Shown here piece by piece: positions 8,350-16,796 of a stretch of DNA of 64,000 bases. Under the pieces are notes generated by a model that was given only the letters and a program-made list of their open reading frames with translations, had not been told where the DNA came from and searched no databases. Within the stretch, counting starts at the first letter, position 1. The number at the start of each line of letters is the position of its first letter. A program made the position numbers and the translations under genes. Source of the DNA: Variovorax paradoxus (GTDB lineage: Bacteria > Pseudomonadota > Gammaproteobacteria > Burkholderiales > Burkholderiaceae_C); assembly GCF_030811855.1 (NCBI RefSeq), contig NZ_JAUSRN010000001.1, positions 682,001-746,000 of the forward strand. Direction: 5' to 3'.

Positions 8350-8796
8350 TCAGGTGCCTGCCGGCTGCCGCTGCATCTCGACCAGCGCGCGCAATGCGGC
8401 CAGATAAGACTGCGGACCCAGCCCCTGGACCGTGCCCCTGACGGCCGGCGAGATGATCGAGTGCGCCCGCCAAGCCTCGCGCGCGGCGATGTTCGACATG
8501 TGCACCTCGATGACCGGAAACGGCATCGCCTTGATCGCATCGTGCAGCGATACGCCGTGCTGCGTGAGGCCCGCCGGGTTGACGAGCGCACCCTGCGCGT
8601 CGTCGATGTGCGTGTGCAGGAAGTCGACCAGGTCGCCTTCGTGGTTCGACTGGATCCTTTCGAGCGTCACGCCGAGTTCACCCGCGAGCGTTTGCAGCCG
8701 CGCATCGATCTCGGCCAGCGTGGTGGTGCCATAGATGTGGGGTTCGCGGCGACCGAAAAGGTTGAGGTTGGGGCCGTGCAGGACGAGGATCTTCAT
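8350..8796 (-). CDS. aroQ: type II 3-dehydroquinate dehydratase
   Basis: A 148-residue enzyme interconverting 3-dehydroquinate and 3-dehydroshikimate. It starts LVLHGPNLNLFGRREPHIYG, giving the catalytic Tyr22 and nearby Arg16/Arg17. The NHEGDLVD loop, NPAG (residues 73-76) and EVHMSNIAAREAWR (His99) are all in place. An internal ATG is chosen because an upstream start would add nine residues before the conserved MKILVLHG. Lying 23 nt downstream of a TRAP receptor and opposite an IclR regulator, it is more likely catabolic (quinate, shikimate or protocatechuate route) than biosynthetic; that is inference. Confidence 0.95.
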   Translation of the reverse strand: MKILVLHGPNLNLFGRREPHIYGTTTLAEIDARLQTLAGELGVTLERIQSNHEGDLVDFLHTHIDDAQGALVNPAGLTQHGVSLHDAIKAMPFPVIEVHMSNIAAREAWRAHSIISPAVRGTVQGLGPQSYLAALRALVEMQRQPAGT

Positions 8797-8819
8797 GGTC
8801 GGACTCGCGTGGCTGAGGC

Positions 8820-9827
8820 TCATTTGCGGATCCGCGCGATCTCGTCGCCGTAGAGCTTGACCATGGCGGGGTCGTAGCTGGCGGCAAAGCGCTCGACAAC
8901 GGGCTTTGCGATTTGCCGCATGCGGGCCTGCTCGGCCGGTGCGAGCTCGTTGAATTGCGCGCCCTTGGCCTGGAGCTCGCCCACCGCCCTTTGCGCGGCG
9001 GCGCGGCTCACCTGCCGCTGGTAGCCGCGCGATTCGTCCGCAGCCTCGCGCATCATTTTCTGCTCGGTGGGACTCAGCGAGTCCCAGAACTTCTTGCTGA
9101 CCAGCACGATGTTGGCCGCATACACGTGGTTGGTGGCGCTCACGAACTTCTGCACCTCGAAGAATTTGTTCGAAAGGATCACCGAGTACGGGTTCTCCTG
9201 GCCGTCCACCGCCTTCGATTCGAGCGCGCCATACAACTCTGCAAACGGCATCGGCACCGGGTTGGCCTTGAAGGCCTTGAAGGTCTCCAGGAACACGGGA
9301 TTGGGAATCACGCGGATCTTCAGGCCCTCGAGGTCCTCGGGCTTGGTGATCGGGCGCTTGCTGTTCGTCACGTTGCGAAAGCCCAGGTCCCAGTAGCCGA
9401 GCGCGACCAGGCCCTTTTCCGGCAGCTTGGCGATCAGCGCCTGGCCGAGCGGGCCGTCGAGCAGCGCATCGGCCTGTGCAAAGTTGCCGACCGCGAACGG
9501 AAAGTCGACCAGGCCGAACTCCTTCACGATGCCCGCAAGCGAGGTGGTGGCCGGCGCCGACATCTGCTGCACGCCGCCCTGCAGCGCCGACTGTTGCTGC
9601 ATCTCGTTGCCCAGCTGCGAGGCCGGGAACTCCTGCACCTTCATCTTGCCACCGCTCTTGGCCGAGAGCAGTTCGGCGAAGCGCTTCACGCCGAAGCTCA
9701 CCGGATGGTCGGCATTGTTGAGGTGGCCGAAGCGGATCACCCGCTCCTGCACGTCTTGTGCAAATGCGGGGACGGCCAGTGCAAAGGCCAGGCCGGCGGC
9801 GGCCAGTGAACGATGAAGCTTTCTCAC
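8820..9827 (-). CDS. TRAP transporter substrate-binding protein, DctP family
   Basis: A 335-residue periplasmic receptor with a signal peptide ending in AVPAFAQD. Family hallmarks are the start of the mature domain (RVIRFGHLNNADHPVSFG), the LKIRVIPNPVFLETFKA strand with the conserved Arg that binds a carboxylate, and the ELYGALESKAVDGQENP motif. The start is a GTG with GGAGA eight bases upstream; the longer frame to 9908 crosses the palindromic operator. No DctQ or DctM membrane subunit is in the window, which is unusual for TRAP systems. Pairing with aroQ suggests a cyclic hydroxy-acid ligand such as quinate (inference). Confidence 0.93.
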   Translation of the reverse strand: MRKLHRSLAAAGLAFALAVPAFAQDVQERVIRFGHLNNADHPVSFGVKRFAELLSAKSGGKMKVQEFPASQLGNEMQQQSALQGGVQQMSAPATTSLAGIVKEFGLVDFPFAVGNFAQADALLDGPLGQALIAKLPEKGLVALGYWDLGFRNVTNSKRPITKPEDLEGLKIRVIPNPVFLETFKAFKANPVPMPFAELYGALESKAVDGQENPYSVILSNKFFEVQKFVSATNHVYAANIVLVSKKFWDSLSPTEQKMMREAADESRGYQRQVSRAAAQRAVGELQAKGAQFNELAPAEQARMRQIAKPVVERFAASYDPAMVKLYGDEIARIRK

Positions 9828-9873
9828 GGTGATCTCCAACAACGAGTGATTCAGCGCGATCTTATGAGGAAAA

Positions 9874-9888
9874 TGGAAATCTTTTCCA
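9874..9888. promoter_or_regulatory. IclR-box-like palindrome
   Basis: A perfect inverted repeat, TGGAAA-TCT-TTTCCA, lies in the divergent spacer between the dctP-like and iclR-like genes. It closely matches the palindrome reported for E. coli IclR (TGGAAAT-N-ATTTCCA form). Just downstream a second imperfect palindrome is centred on CACTAGTG (9887-9894). Both are visible directly; recognition by the adjacent IclR-family protein is inferred. Confidence 0.6.
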
Positions 9889-9943
9889 CTAGTGAAAACA
9901 CTTGGCAAAAGCTAGAGTTGCGCCTGTCCATTCTTCGCACGAC

Positions 9944-10735
9944 ATGACCGCCATACTCGAACGCAGCTTCAAGATGCTTGAGCATCTCGCCGGCCACCCG
10001 GAAGGCCGTGCCCTCTCCGCGCTCTCGGCCGAGCTCGACATGCCATTGAGCGCCACCCATCGCCTGCTGGGCGAACTGATCCGCTGCGGCTACGTGCGCC
10101 AGGACCAGAGCCACGGCGACTACATGCTCACCATCAAGCTCGTGTCCCTGGGCTTGAGCTTCTTGAGCAACAGCGGCATCGTGGACGTGGCGCAGCCGCT
10201 GCTCGACCGGCTCGCGGCCGAGGCGGGCGAGCTGGTGCGGCTCGCGGTGGTCGACGGCGACGAGCTCACTTTCGTCGCCAAGGCGCAGGGCGCAACGCGC
10301 GGCCTGCGCTACGACCCGGACATGGGCCTGTCGGTGAATCTGTCGTGCAGCTCCGCAGGCCATGCGTGGCTTTCAACCATGACCGACGAGCAGGCGCTGC
10401 AGCTCGTCGCCAGGCAAGGATTCGGCAAGCCGGAAGACTACGGCCCGAAGGCGCCCACCAGCGTCAAGGCACTGCTCGCCTACCTGCGTACGGCGCGCAA
10501 GCAGGGCTTTGCGATGATCAACGAGGTGTTTGCGCCGGGCATGAGCGCCATGGCCGCGCCCGTGCGCAGCGGCAACGGGGCAGTGATCGGCGTCATCACC
10601 ATCGCGGGGCCGCTGGTGCGCCTGACGGAAGAACGCATGCGGGAACTGGCGCCGGCCCTGCTCGCGACGGCGCAAGACGTTGCGCAGGCCAGTGGGGCTT
10701 CGGCGCTGTTCAAGCGCAGGTCGCTCAGTACTTGA
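9944..10735 (+). CDS. IclR-family transcriptional regulator
   Basis: A 263-residue regulator. A winged helix-turn-helix occupies about residues 5-65 (LSALSAELDMPLSATHRLLGELIRCGYV split across helices). An IclR effector domain follows, with the conserved SSAGHAWL segment and C-terminal VIGVITIAGP. The start is ATG (MTAILERSF); an in-frame TTG at 9902 would extend into the operator region. It is divergent from the dctP-aroQ pair and probably controls it and itself through the palindrome in between. Its 3' end overlaps the next, opposite gene by 11 nt. Confidence 0.93.
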   Translation: MTAILERSFKMLEHLAGHPEGRALSALSAELDMPLSATHRLLGELIRCGYVRQDQSHGDYMLTIKLVSLGLSFLSNSGIVDVAQPLLDRLAAEAGELVRLAVVDGDELTFVAKAQGATRGLRYDPDMGLSVNLSCSSAGHAWLSTMTDEQALQLVARQGFGKPEDYGPKAPTSVKALLAYLRTARKQGFAMINEVFAPGMSAMAAPVRSGNGAVIGVITIAGPLVRLTEERMRELAPALLATAQDVAQASGASALFKRRSLST

Positions 10736-11069
10736 TGGTGATCCCGGCCTTCACGCCGTTGTTGGTCTTGCCGTCCGACAGCACGCCGCCCGTGAGCGAG
10801 ACGTTGCCGCCCGTGCTCGCGCCCAGCGAGTAGGTGGGCCGGGGCGTGGAGGTGTCGGTGCCGATGTAGGTACCGCTGCCGTCGGGCCGTTGGACACCGA
10901 CGGTGGCGCCCTTGGTGTAGGCCGAGGTTTCGGTGGAATTGACGTTGGGCGCCACGTACAGGGTGCCCTTGTCGTCGCTGTCGACAGGCACTTTCACGGG
11001 TTCTGCCATCGCAGCGGCGGCGGCCCACCACGCGGCCGCGCCGAGGCAGGCAAGGATCAGTTTGCTCAT
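10725..11069 (-). CDS. small secreted protein of unknown function
   Basis: A 114-residue protein with a clear signal peptide (MSKLILACLGAAAWWAAAAAMA). The mature part is rich in Ser, Thr, Gly and Asp (NVNSTETSAYTKGATVGVQRP) with no cysteine and predicted beta character, ending GVKAGITIKY. I do not recognise a family. The alternating polar pattern and the aromatic C-terminus would suit a small outer-membrane or surface beta protein. The start MSKL is chosen over an upstream ATG because it places the signal peptide at the N-terminus. It is tail-to-tail with iclR. Confidence 0.7.
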   Translation of the reverse strand: MSKLILACLGAAAWWAAAAAMAEPVKVPVDSDDKGTLYVAPNVNSTETSAYTKGATVGVQRPDGSGTYIGTDTSTPRPTYSLGASTGGNVSLTGGVLSDGKTNNGVKAGITIKY

Positions 11070-11286
11070 CCCCCCAATCCTAGGGGCTGCGCGCACCGGA
11101 GCCGGTAGGACACAGGCGATTTGTCACGCCTCGTTGCAATACCAGCGGGGCGCTTGTCTCGTTCTGGAAGGGGCGCACCGCTCATGTGCGCGGGCGGCGC
11201 AATTTCTACAGTGACTCCACGGCGAAGCGCCCGAGCCCAACGCGGGGACCGGGCGGCGCTGTCGGCCACATCACTGGGAGACACCT
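11070..11286. other. divergent intergenic region upstream of flp-like gene
   Basis: A 217-bp spacer between the leftward small secreted gene and the rightward Flp-like gene. I see no open frame of note and no convincing sigma-70 pair; a TACAGT hexamer near 11209 lacks a good -35 partner. The ribosome binding site GGGAGA of the Flp-like gene lies at its right end. Confidence 0.5.
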
Positions 11287-11433
11287 ATGGAACCGCTCAA
11301 CCTGCAGCCAAGAAACCTGACGAACCTGCTGCATGAAGACGCGGGTATGTCATTCATGGAATTCGCCCTGCTTGCTTCGCTCGTGGTGGTCGTGTGCCTG
11401 CTCCTGCTGCTTGCGGCGCGGCGCGCCGCCTGA
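11287..11433 (+). CDS. Flp/Fap-type (type IVb) pilin-like small membrane protein
   Basis: A 48-residue ORF. The charged N-terminus (LTNLLHEDAG) is followed by MSFMEF and one hydrophobic helix of about 20 residues (ALLASLVVVVCLLLLLA), then RR. This is the Flp prepilin layout: Gly20 would be the cleavage site, with Glu25 at position +5 and Phe26 at +6. A GGGAGA ribosome binding site precedes it. It is 30 nt upstream of a large autotransporter and no other Flp assembly gene is near, so it may be an orphan pilin-like peptide. Pilin similarity is by motif only. Confidence 0.65.
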   Translation: MEPLNLQPRNLTNLLHEDAGMSFMEFALLASLVVVVCLLLLLAARRAA

Positions 11434-11463
11434 AGCGCGCAATAGAACTTCAAAGGTGAAACC

Positions 11464-14400
11464 ATGAACAGAATATTCCGGACGCTCTGGAACCCCTCGC
11501 GCGGCGCCTGGGTGGCCGCACCTGAAATTTCGCGCGGCCATGCACGCTCGGCCAGCACTGGCGGTGGGCCGCGCACGGCCGCATTGGTCAGTCTGCATGC
11601 CATTGCCATCGCCGTGCTGTACCTGAGTGCCTCCGCGGCACTGGCCGCCGGCGGCGCGGGCGGCCAACCCGTGAGTACCGCACTGCATGGCGGGGCCGGC
11701 GGAAGCGACGGCAGCGGCGGCGCTGGTGCCCTCAACGATGTCAATCTGGGCTCGCGCGGGGGCGACGGCGGATCGTCGACCGAAGCAGGCGTGACGGCAG
11801 GTTCCGCCGCCGACATCGGCTCCTTCGCAGGCGCCACCGCGGGCGCGGGCGGTGCGGCGGGAGCCTCGCCTGGCGCCGACGGCGCCGCGGGCGAATCGCA
11901 TACCGGCGGGTTCGGCGCCGGCAATGGGTATGGCGGCGGAGGCGGCGGCGGGTACTACGGCCTGGCGATGAGTTCCAGCACCACCGCGACCTTCGGGAAC
12001 TTCACGGGAGGCCGCGGAGGCGCAGGCGGCAACGGCTTCTGGGCGGCCGGCGGTGGCGGCGCAGGCGGCTATGGGTCCATGCTGATTGGCCCCCTGGGCG
12101 ACTACTTCGCCTCCGGCAACTCCACGGGCGGTGCGGGCGGTAAGGGTGGCGATGCCTATTCGCAAGGCGGTGGCGGCGGCAGCGGCGGCGGCGGGTTCTT
12201 CATGCGACCGACTTCGCCGGGATTCAACTTCGGCACCAGCGGCAATATCACCGGGGGTGTGGGCGGAGCCGGCGGCTCCGAGCTGCTGCCGGCCCGATTC
12301 AACGCCGCGGGCGGCGGCGGCGGCGCCGGCGGGCACGGCGTCACGCTGGCGGGCAGCGCCGTGACGGTCAACAACTCCGGCCAGATCACCGGCGGCGCCG
12401 GTGGCGCGGGCGGTGCCGGCGGCGGCGGAGCGGGCGGCACCGGCGCGCCCGGCGCCGGCGGAGACGGCGGCATCGGGCTTCGGTCCACCGGGGCCGGCGC
12501 AACGCTCATCAACGGCGGCACCATTGCCGGTGGAACCGGCGGCGTCGGCGGGGCCAACAGCAACGGCGGCGCAAGCGGTGCCAACGGCGCCGGCGGCGAG
12601 GGCGTGATGGGCGCCAACCTCTTCATCACCAACAACGGCACCATTGCCGGCGGGCTGGGCGGCAACGGCGTCACGCGTGCTTCGGCCGTGAAGTTCACCG
12701 GCGGCAGCAGCACCCTGACCGTGAATGCGGGCTCATCGCTGGTGGGCGCCATTGCCATCGACAGTGGGGCCATCGCCAGCATCATCGCCGGAGCCGATGG
12801 CCTGAGCCTGGCCAATGCCTTGCGGATCGACGGCACGGGCACCATCGACACTCACGGCTACGGCATGACGTGGTCGGGCCCCATCTCGGGCGTCGGCGGG
12901 CTCGTGAAGGATGGCGCGGGCACGCTGACGCTCGGCGCAGCCAGCACGTACACGGGCGCCACCAACGTCGCCGCGGGCACCCTGCGCGCGGGCGCAGCCA
13001 ATACCTTCAGCCACGCCAGCAACTTCACGGTGGCGCCGGGCGCCACGCTCGACTTGGCCGGCCACAGCCAGACCATCGCATCGATGGCCATCGGCGGCAC
13101 CGTCTCGCTGCTGAGCAGCGTGCCGGGCGCCACGCTCACGGTGCAGGGCCCCTGGGTAGGCAAAGGCGGCACGCTGCGCCTGGGCACGGCCCTCGGCACG
13201 AGCAGCAGCCTGAGCGACCGGTTGATCCTGTGCGGGTGCTCGGCCGTCGCGAGCGGCACCACATTCATACAGATCACCAACCTGGGCGGCCTGGGCGCGC
13301 TGACCACCGGCAGCGGCATCGAGGTGGTGACCGCGATGGACGGGGCCACCACGACCGCACAGACCACCCGCAGCGCCTTCGTCCTCGCGGGCGGCCACGT
13401 CGACGCCGGCGCCTACGAGTACCGCCTGCATGCGGCGGACGCTGCCGGCGCGGGCGAGAACTGGTACCTGCGCTCCGGCATCATCGTCGCGCCGCCGCCG
13501 CCACCACCGCCCCCTCCTCCTCCGCCACCGGCTCCCCCAGCGCCATCGGCACCACCGGCGCCCCCTGCACCACCGGCTCCCCCAGCGCCACCGGCACCAC
13601 CGGCGCCCCCTGCACCGTCGGCACCCCCGGCGTCGCCGGCACCGCCCGCGCCACCGCCGAACGAAGGCGACCCGCTGAGCGGCGATGGCAGCACGCCATC
13701 GACCGCAGTCGGCGTGACGGTGCCCACCTACCGAGTCGAAGTGCCGCTGTACGCTGCGCTGCCGGAACAGTTCCGCCAAGCCAACTTGGCCATGGTGGGC
13801 AACCTGCACCAGCGCGTGGGCGACGACACGGCCGCCATCACCGCAACAAACGGCCAGGGCTATCGGCAGGCCTGGGCCCGCATCATCCGCATGGACCGCA
13901 CCATCGGCCAGGCCGGCACCGTGAGCCCCCGCAGCGAAGGGCGACTCACGGGCTTCCAGGCCGGCGCCGACCTGTGGGCCAATCCCAGCTGGCACGTGGG
14001 CCTCTACGTGGGCGAGCTCGAAGGCCACATGGGCGTGACCGGCTTTGCCCGCGGCCTGCCGAACTACGCGGTCGGCTCCAGCGAGCTCCGAAGCCAGTAC
14101 CTGGGTGCCTACGCCACCTGGAAGAACGACAGCGGCCTGTACCTGGACGGTGTGCTGCAGGCCGGGCGCAACCGCTACACCGCATCGACCGCGCTGGGTT
14201 CCGCCGGTTCGGGCAAGGGCAACAGCCTGCTGGCCTCGATCGAGGTGGGCCAGGGCTTCCGCATCTCGCCGGACTGGATCGTCGAGCCCCAGCTGCAGCT
14301 GGTGCACCAGCGTGTGAGCCTGGACGACGCCAGCATCGTCGGTGCCCTGGTGCAGCAGGACAGCCACAGCGGCTGGCTGGTGCGCGCCGGCGTCCGCGTC

Positions 14401-14688
14401 AAGGGCGAGATGACCACCAGCGCCGGCCCGCTGCAACCCTATGCGCGGCTGAACCTCTACCGCAGCAGCAGCGGCACGGACGTGACCCGCTTCATCGGTC
14501 CGGCGGGCTACACCGACATTGCCACACGCACCGGCGGCACCAGCACCGAGCTGGCCGCGGGCGCCACGCTGCGCCTGACGCCGGGCATGAGCCTCTACGG
14601 CGAGGTGGGCAAGCTGTGGGCCTCGGGCGGCGGGGCGCGCGTGAAGAGCGGCCTCAATGCCAGCGTGGGGTTGAAGGTCCGCTGGTGA
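11464..14688 (+). CDS. Gly-rich autotransporter (type Va secreted protein)
   Basis: A 1074-residue outer-membrane autotransporter. The N-terminus, MNRIFRTLWNPSRGAWVA and on to EISRGH, is an extended signal peptide region, with the hydrophobic signal core at about residues 38-63. A passenger of about 330 residues is dominated by GGAGG-type repeats resembling PE_PGRS proteins. An autotransporter-associated strand repeat (GLVKDGAGTLTLGAASTYTG) lies near residue 480. A Pro-Ala linker spans about residues 676-738, and a C-terminal 12-strand beta-barrel runs from about residue 790 to the terminal Trp. AAAGGTGA precedes the start. The passenger is probably surface-exposed; its target is unknown. Confidence 0.93.
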   Translation: MNRIFRTLWNPSRGAWVAAPEISRGHARSASTGGGPRTAALVSLHAIAIAVLYLSASAALAAGGAGGQPVSTALHGGAGGSDGSGGAGALNDVNLGSRGGDGGSSTEAGVTAGSAADIGSFAGATAGAGGAAGASPGADGAAGESHTGGFGAGNGYGGGGGGGYYGLAMSSSTTATFGNFTGGRGGAGGNGFWAAGGGGAGGYGSMLIGPLGDYFASGNSTGGAGGKGGDAYSQGGGGGSGGGGFFMRPTSPGFNFGTSGNITGGVGGAGGSELLPARFNAAGGGGGAGGHGVTLAGSAVTVNNSGQITGGAGGAGGAGGGGAGGTGAPGAGGDGGIGLRSTGAGATLINGGTIAGGTGGVGGANSNGGASGANGAGGEGVMGANLFITNNGTIAGGLGGNGVTRASAVKFTGGSSTLTVNAGSSLVGAIAIDSGAIASIIAGADGLSLANALRIDGTGTIDTHGYGMTWSGPISGVGGLVKDGAGTLTLGAASTYTGATNVAAGTLRAGAANTFSHASNFTVAPGATLDLAGHSQTIASMAIGGTVSLLSSVPGATLTVQGPWVGKGGTLRLGTALGTSSSLSDRLILCGCSAVASGTTFIQITNLGGLGALTTGSGIEVVTAMDGATTTAQTTRSAFVLAGGHVDAGAYEYRLHAADAAGAGENWYLRSGIIVAPPPPPPPPPPPPPAPPAPSAPPAPPAPPAPPAPPAPPAPPAPSAPPASPAPPAPPPNEGDPLSGDGSTPSTAVGVTVPTYRVEVPLYAALPEQFRQANLAMVGNLHQRVGDDTAAITATNGQGYRQAWARIIRMDRTIGQAGTVSPRSEGRLTGFQAGADLWANPSWHVGLYVGELEGHMGVTGFARGLPNYAVGSSELRSQYLGAYATWKNDSGLYLDGVLQAGRNRYTASTALGSAGSGKGNSLLASIEVGQGFRISPDWIVEPQLQLVHQRVSLDDASIVGALVQQDSHSGWLVRAGVRVKGEMTTSAGPLQPYARLNLYRSSSGTDVTRFIGPAGYTDIATRTGGTSTELAAGATLRLTPGMSLYGEVGKLWASGGGARVKSGLNASVGLKVRW

Positions 14689-14706
14689 GGCGCGCCGCCT
14701 CCGCCG

Positions 14707-15369
14707 CTACGACCTTGGCTGCGTCGTCACGGCCGCCGGCGCATCGGGCATTGCCAGCGGGTTGAGCCCCGGCGCTGCGATGCGCGTCAGCGTGTTGCGG
14801 TCGGTGTGATGGAAGGGTTCGGCCTGCCCCTGGATCTGCATCACCGTGTCCTGGTCGTAGGACCAGGTGCCGTCGGCATTGATGGTGACGGTGATGTTCC
14901 ACGCCAGCGTGGTGAAAGCCTTTTCGATGAACGGGTTGGACACGATGCCGTTCATCAGGCTGCCGCGCTCGGCGCTGAGCGTGAAGCGCGTGTCGCCCGC
15001 CTTGGCATGGCCGCTGGCCATGGCCACCTGTCCGCGCGGAATGGCCAGGGTGTGCAGCACAGTCTCGGTGGCCGGCTCCCAGAGCCAGTAGCCCACCTGG
15101 TCGTGGTACATCTTGGTGAGGCCGGGCTTGTGGATGTAGGTGTGATAGCGCAGGCCATACAGCAGCTGCGGGCCGTTCGTCTGCGGATCGATCGGCTGCA
15201 GCTCGTAGCGCTCGACGTAGACCTGTGTTTTCGGGCCTTCGCGCTTGGGCTTGACGTCCACGCCCCTGCTGCCCTCCCAGATGCCGGCCATGGCCCGCAG
15301 CGGCCCCAGGTTGGCCAGCGTGTCGGGATCGGCATTGGGCTCGGTGTAGATGTCTTCGGTCGGGTTCAT
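14707..15369 (-). CDS. heme-binding beta-barrel (nitrobindin-like, DUF1794) protein
   Basis: A 220-residue protein resembling the THAP4/nitrobindin heme-binding domain. It opens with a helix, then the GIWEGSRGVD motif equivalent to the GxWxGxG turn, a long series of beta strands (YERYELQPID, KMYHDQVGYWLWEP) and a C-terminal HHTDRNTLTRI segment that may supply the axial histidine. It has no signal peptide. The start at MNPTEDIY is chosen over an upstream ATG whose extra 30 residues are low-complexity. It is the last gene of the operon containing the PurA-like, vWA and kinase-like genes, though a 61-bp gap leaves its co-transcription unproved. Confidence 0.82.
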   Translation of the reverse strand: MNPTEDIYTEPNADPDTLANLGPLRAMAGIWEGSRGVDVKPKREGPKTQVYVERYELQPIDPQTNGPQLLYGLRYHTYIHKPGLTKMYHDQVGYWLWEPATETVLHTLAIPRGQVAMASGHAKAGDTRFTLSAERGSLMNGIVSNPFIEKAFTTLAWNITVTINADGTWSYDQDTVMQIQGQAEPFHHTDRNTLTRIAAPGLNPLAMPDAPAAVTTQPRS

Positions 15370-15430
15370 GGTGGGCTGTCGATCGTGGGGATGGCTTCCG
15401 ATTCTGCTTGAGGGTGATTGCGCCGGTTTT

Positions 15431-16789
15431 TCAAGCTTGGCCAATCTGGCGAATGGCATGCAAGGACCGCACCGCGCCGCGCGCAGGCCCGAATGCGCCG
15501 TAGCGTACGCGCTGGCCGCTCAAGACTTCGACTCTTTCGATCCATGCCTCGGGGGTGGCAATGCCGCCGGGCTCGTAAAGCGGCTGCGCACCTTGCAGCA
15601 ACTGCGTCAACCGGTGCTGCTGCTCGAGGTCCGTCGCATCGTCGGCCAATGGCAGCGACGCGAGGCAGGCGCCGTCGGCGGTGCGATAGCCCGCACACCA
15701 GCGGAAATCTGCGCCCTCCACTGCATCGAGATGGCTTGCCACCAGCCCATGGAGCGGGCCAACCGCGGCGAGCGCATAGCGCAGCAGCATCGCATCGGGA
15801 TGGCCGCGGCGAAACACGCCTTGCCAGCCTTCGTCGGCGTTGTGCGGTTCGGCCAGCCGCTCGTCGAGCGCGCGGTCGTGTGTGGGCAGCGGCCCGGGGC
15901 CGTGACGCGTGATGTAGCTGCGCAGCACGCCCAGGTGCTGCACGGGCGCGTCGATGCCGGCGTCGCGCAGCACGGCTTCGACGGCGGCGGTGGAGATGCT
16001 GCTCCAGGTGGTGTGCGGATGAAAACCGCGCCACTCGTCGAGCAGCACGCCCTGCGCGCCTTCGAACAGCACGGTACCGGGGCGCGCGAGGCGCTGGCCG
16101 ATGGCGTCGGCGCTTGCGGGGGGCGACAGGCGCAGGCACGGCGCCGCCGCGTCGAGCCAGACCTGCGCAAGCGTCGCGTCGCCGAGCAGGGCCAGTTCCT
16201 GCGCGGCCTCGGCATGGGGAGGTTCCGCATCTGCGAACTCGCGCTGCAGCGCGATGCGCAGGGCCTCGAGCTTTTCGAGAGCGCGCGCGGGGTGCCGCAT
16301 GTCGCCGTAGTGCAGGGCCGTGCCGGGCGCGGCCAGCGCCTGCCGCACCGTTTCTCCGACGCCCACGCCACAGCTGCCATGCGCCGCCGCTCCCCTCGCC
16401 CATTCGCGCAGGCGGCCCGCGGCTTGGTGGAACGGCGTGGTGACGCGGCAGCGCGCATCGATCAGCAGGCGCGCGAAGGCGTCGGTCACGCCCACGCGGC
16501 GCAGCGCTTCTTCCTCGATGCGCAATGCCGTCGGGTGCACCACCACCGGGCTGGCGAGCACGGTCGCCACGCCAGCGTGAAAGCTGCCGGCGCCGAACTG
16601 CGAAAAGGTGTGGTGTCGGCCGTCGGCCAGCACCACGTTGTGGCCGGCCTGCGCGCCGCCGTTGAAACGCACTACGGTGTGGGCCTGCAGCTCGCCGCAC
16701 AGGTGGTCGGTAAAGCGGCCCTTGCCGCAGTCGCCAAAGCCCAGGCCCAGCAGCGAGACGTAGCGCGTCGGGTGTGCCGCGGAGCTCAC
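15431..16789 (-). CDS. divergent adenylosuccinate synthetase (PurA)-like protein
   Basis: A 452-residue protein built on the PurA fold. The phosphate loop reads GFGDCGKGRF where PurA has GDEGKGK: Asp20 (the catalytic base equivalent) is kept and the next Glu is Cys. NGGAQAGHNV preserves His50, the general acid. EGAQGVLLDEW and VLRSYITRHGPGPLPT match the later PurA blocks. PurA joins IMP and aspartate with GTP; conservation of both catalytic residues suggests an active ligase, but the surrounding context is not purine synthesis. The start is GTG, 7 nt after the vWA stop, because no in-frame ATG exists outside the upstream gene. It is probably a paralogue with a different substrate. Confidence 0.85.
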   Translation of the reverse strand: MSSAAHPTRYVSLLGLGFGDCGKGRFTDHLCGELQAHTVVRFNGGAQAGHNVVLADGRHHTFSQFGAGSFHAGVATVLASPVVVHPTALRIEEEALRRVGVTDAFARLLIDARCRVTTPFHQAAGRLREWARGAAAHGSCGVGVGETVRQALAAPGTALHYGDMRHPARALEKLEALRIALQREFADAEPPHAEAAQELALLGDATLAQVWLDAAAPCLRLSPPASADAIGQRLARPGTVLFEGAQGVLLDEWRGFHPHTTWSSISTAAVEAVLRDAGIDAPVQHLGVLRSYITRHGPGPLPTHDRALDERLAEPHNADEGWQGVFRRGHPDAMLLRYALAAVGPLHGLVASHLDAVEGADFRWCAGYRTADGACLASLPLADDATDLEQQHRLTQLLQGAQPLYEPGGIATPEAWIERVEVLSGQRVRYGAFGPARGAVRSLHAIRQIGQA

Positions 16790-16796
16790 ACGGGCG

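Noticed and set aside
11700-12660. CRISPR-like or tandem DNA repeat
   Set aside because: Repeats are coding GGAGG units of irregular length inside an ORF, without regular spacers.
13490-13670. Low-complexity CCACCGGC repeat as a mobile or regulatory element
   Set aside because: It is the in-frame Pro-Ala linker of the autotransporter.
12733-14436. 567-codon open frame antisense to the autotransporter
   Set aside because: It is a shadow of the Gly/Ala/Pro-rich coding sequence, which rarely produces stops on the other strand; no ribosome site or family similarity.
12870-14765. 631-codon alternative frame within the autotransporter
   Set aside because: Arg/Pro-rich translation in frame shift with the true gene; the true frame has a signal peptide and beta-barrel.
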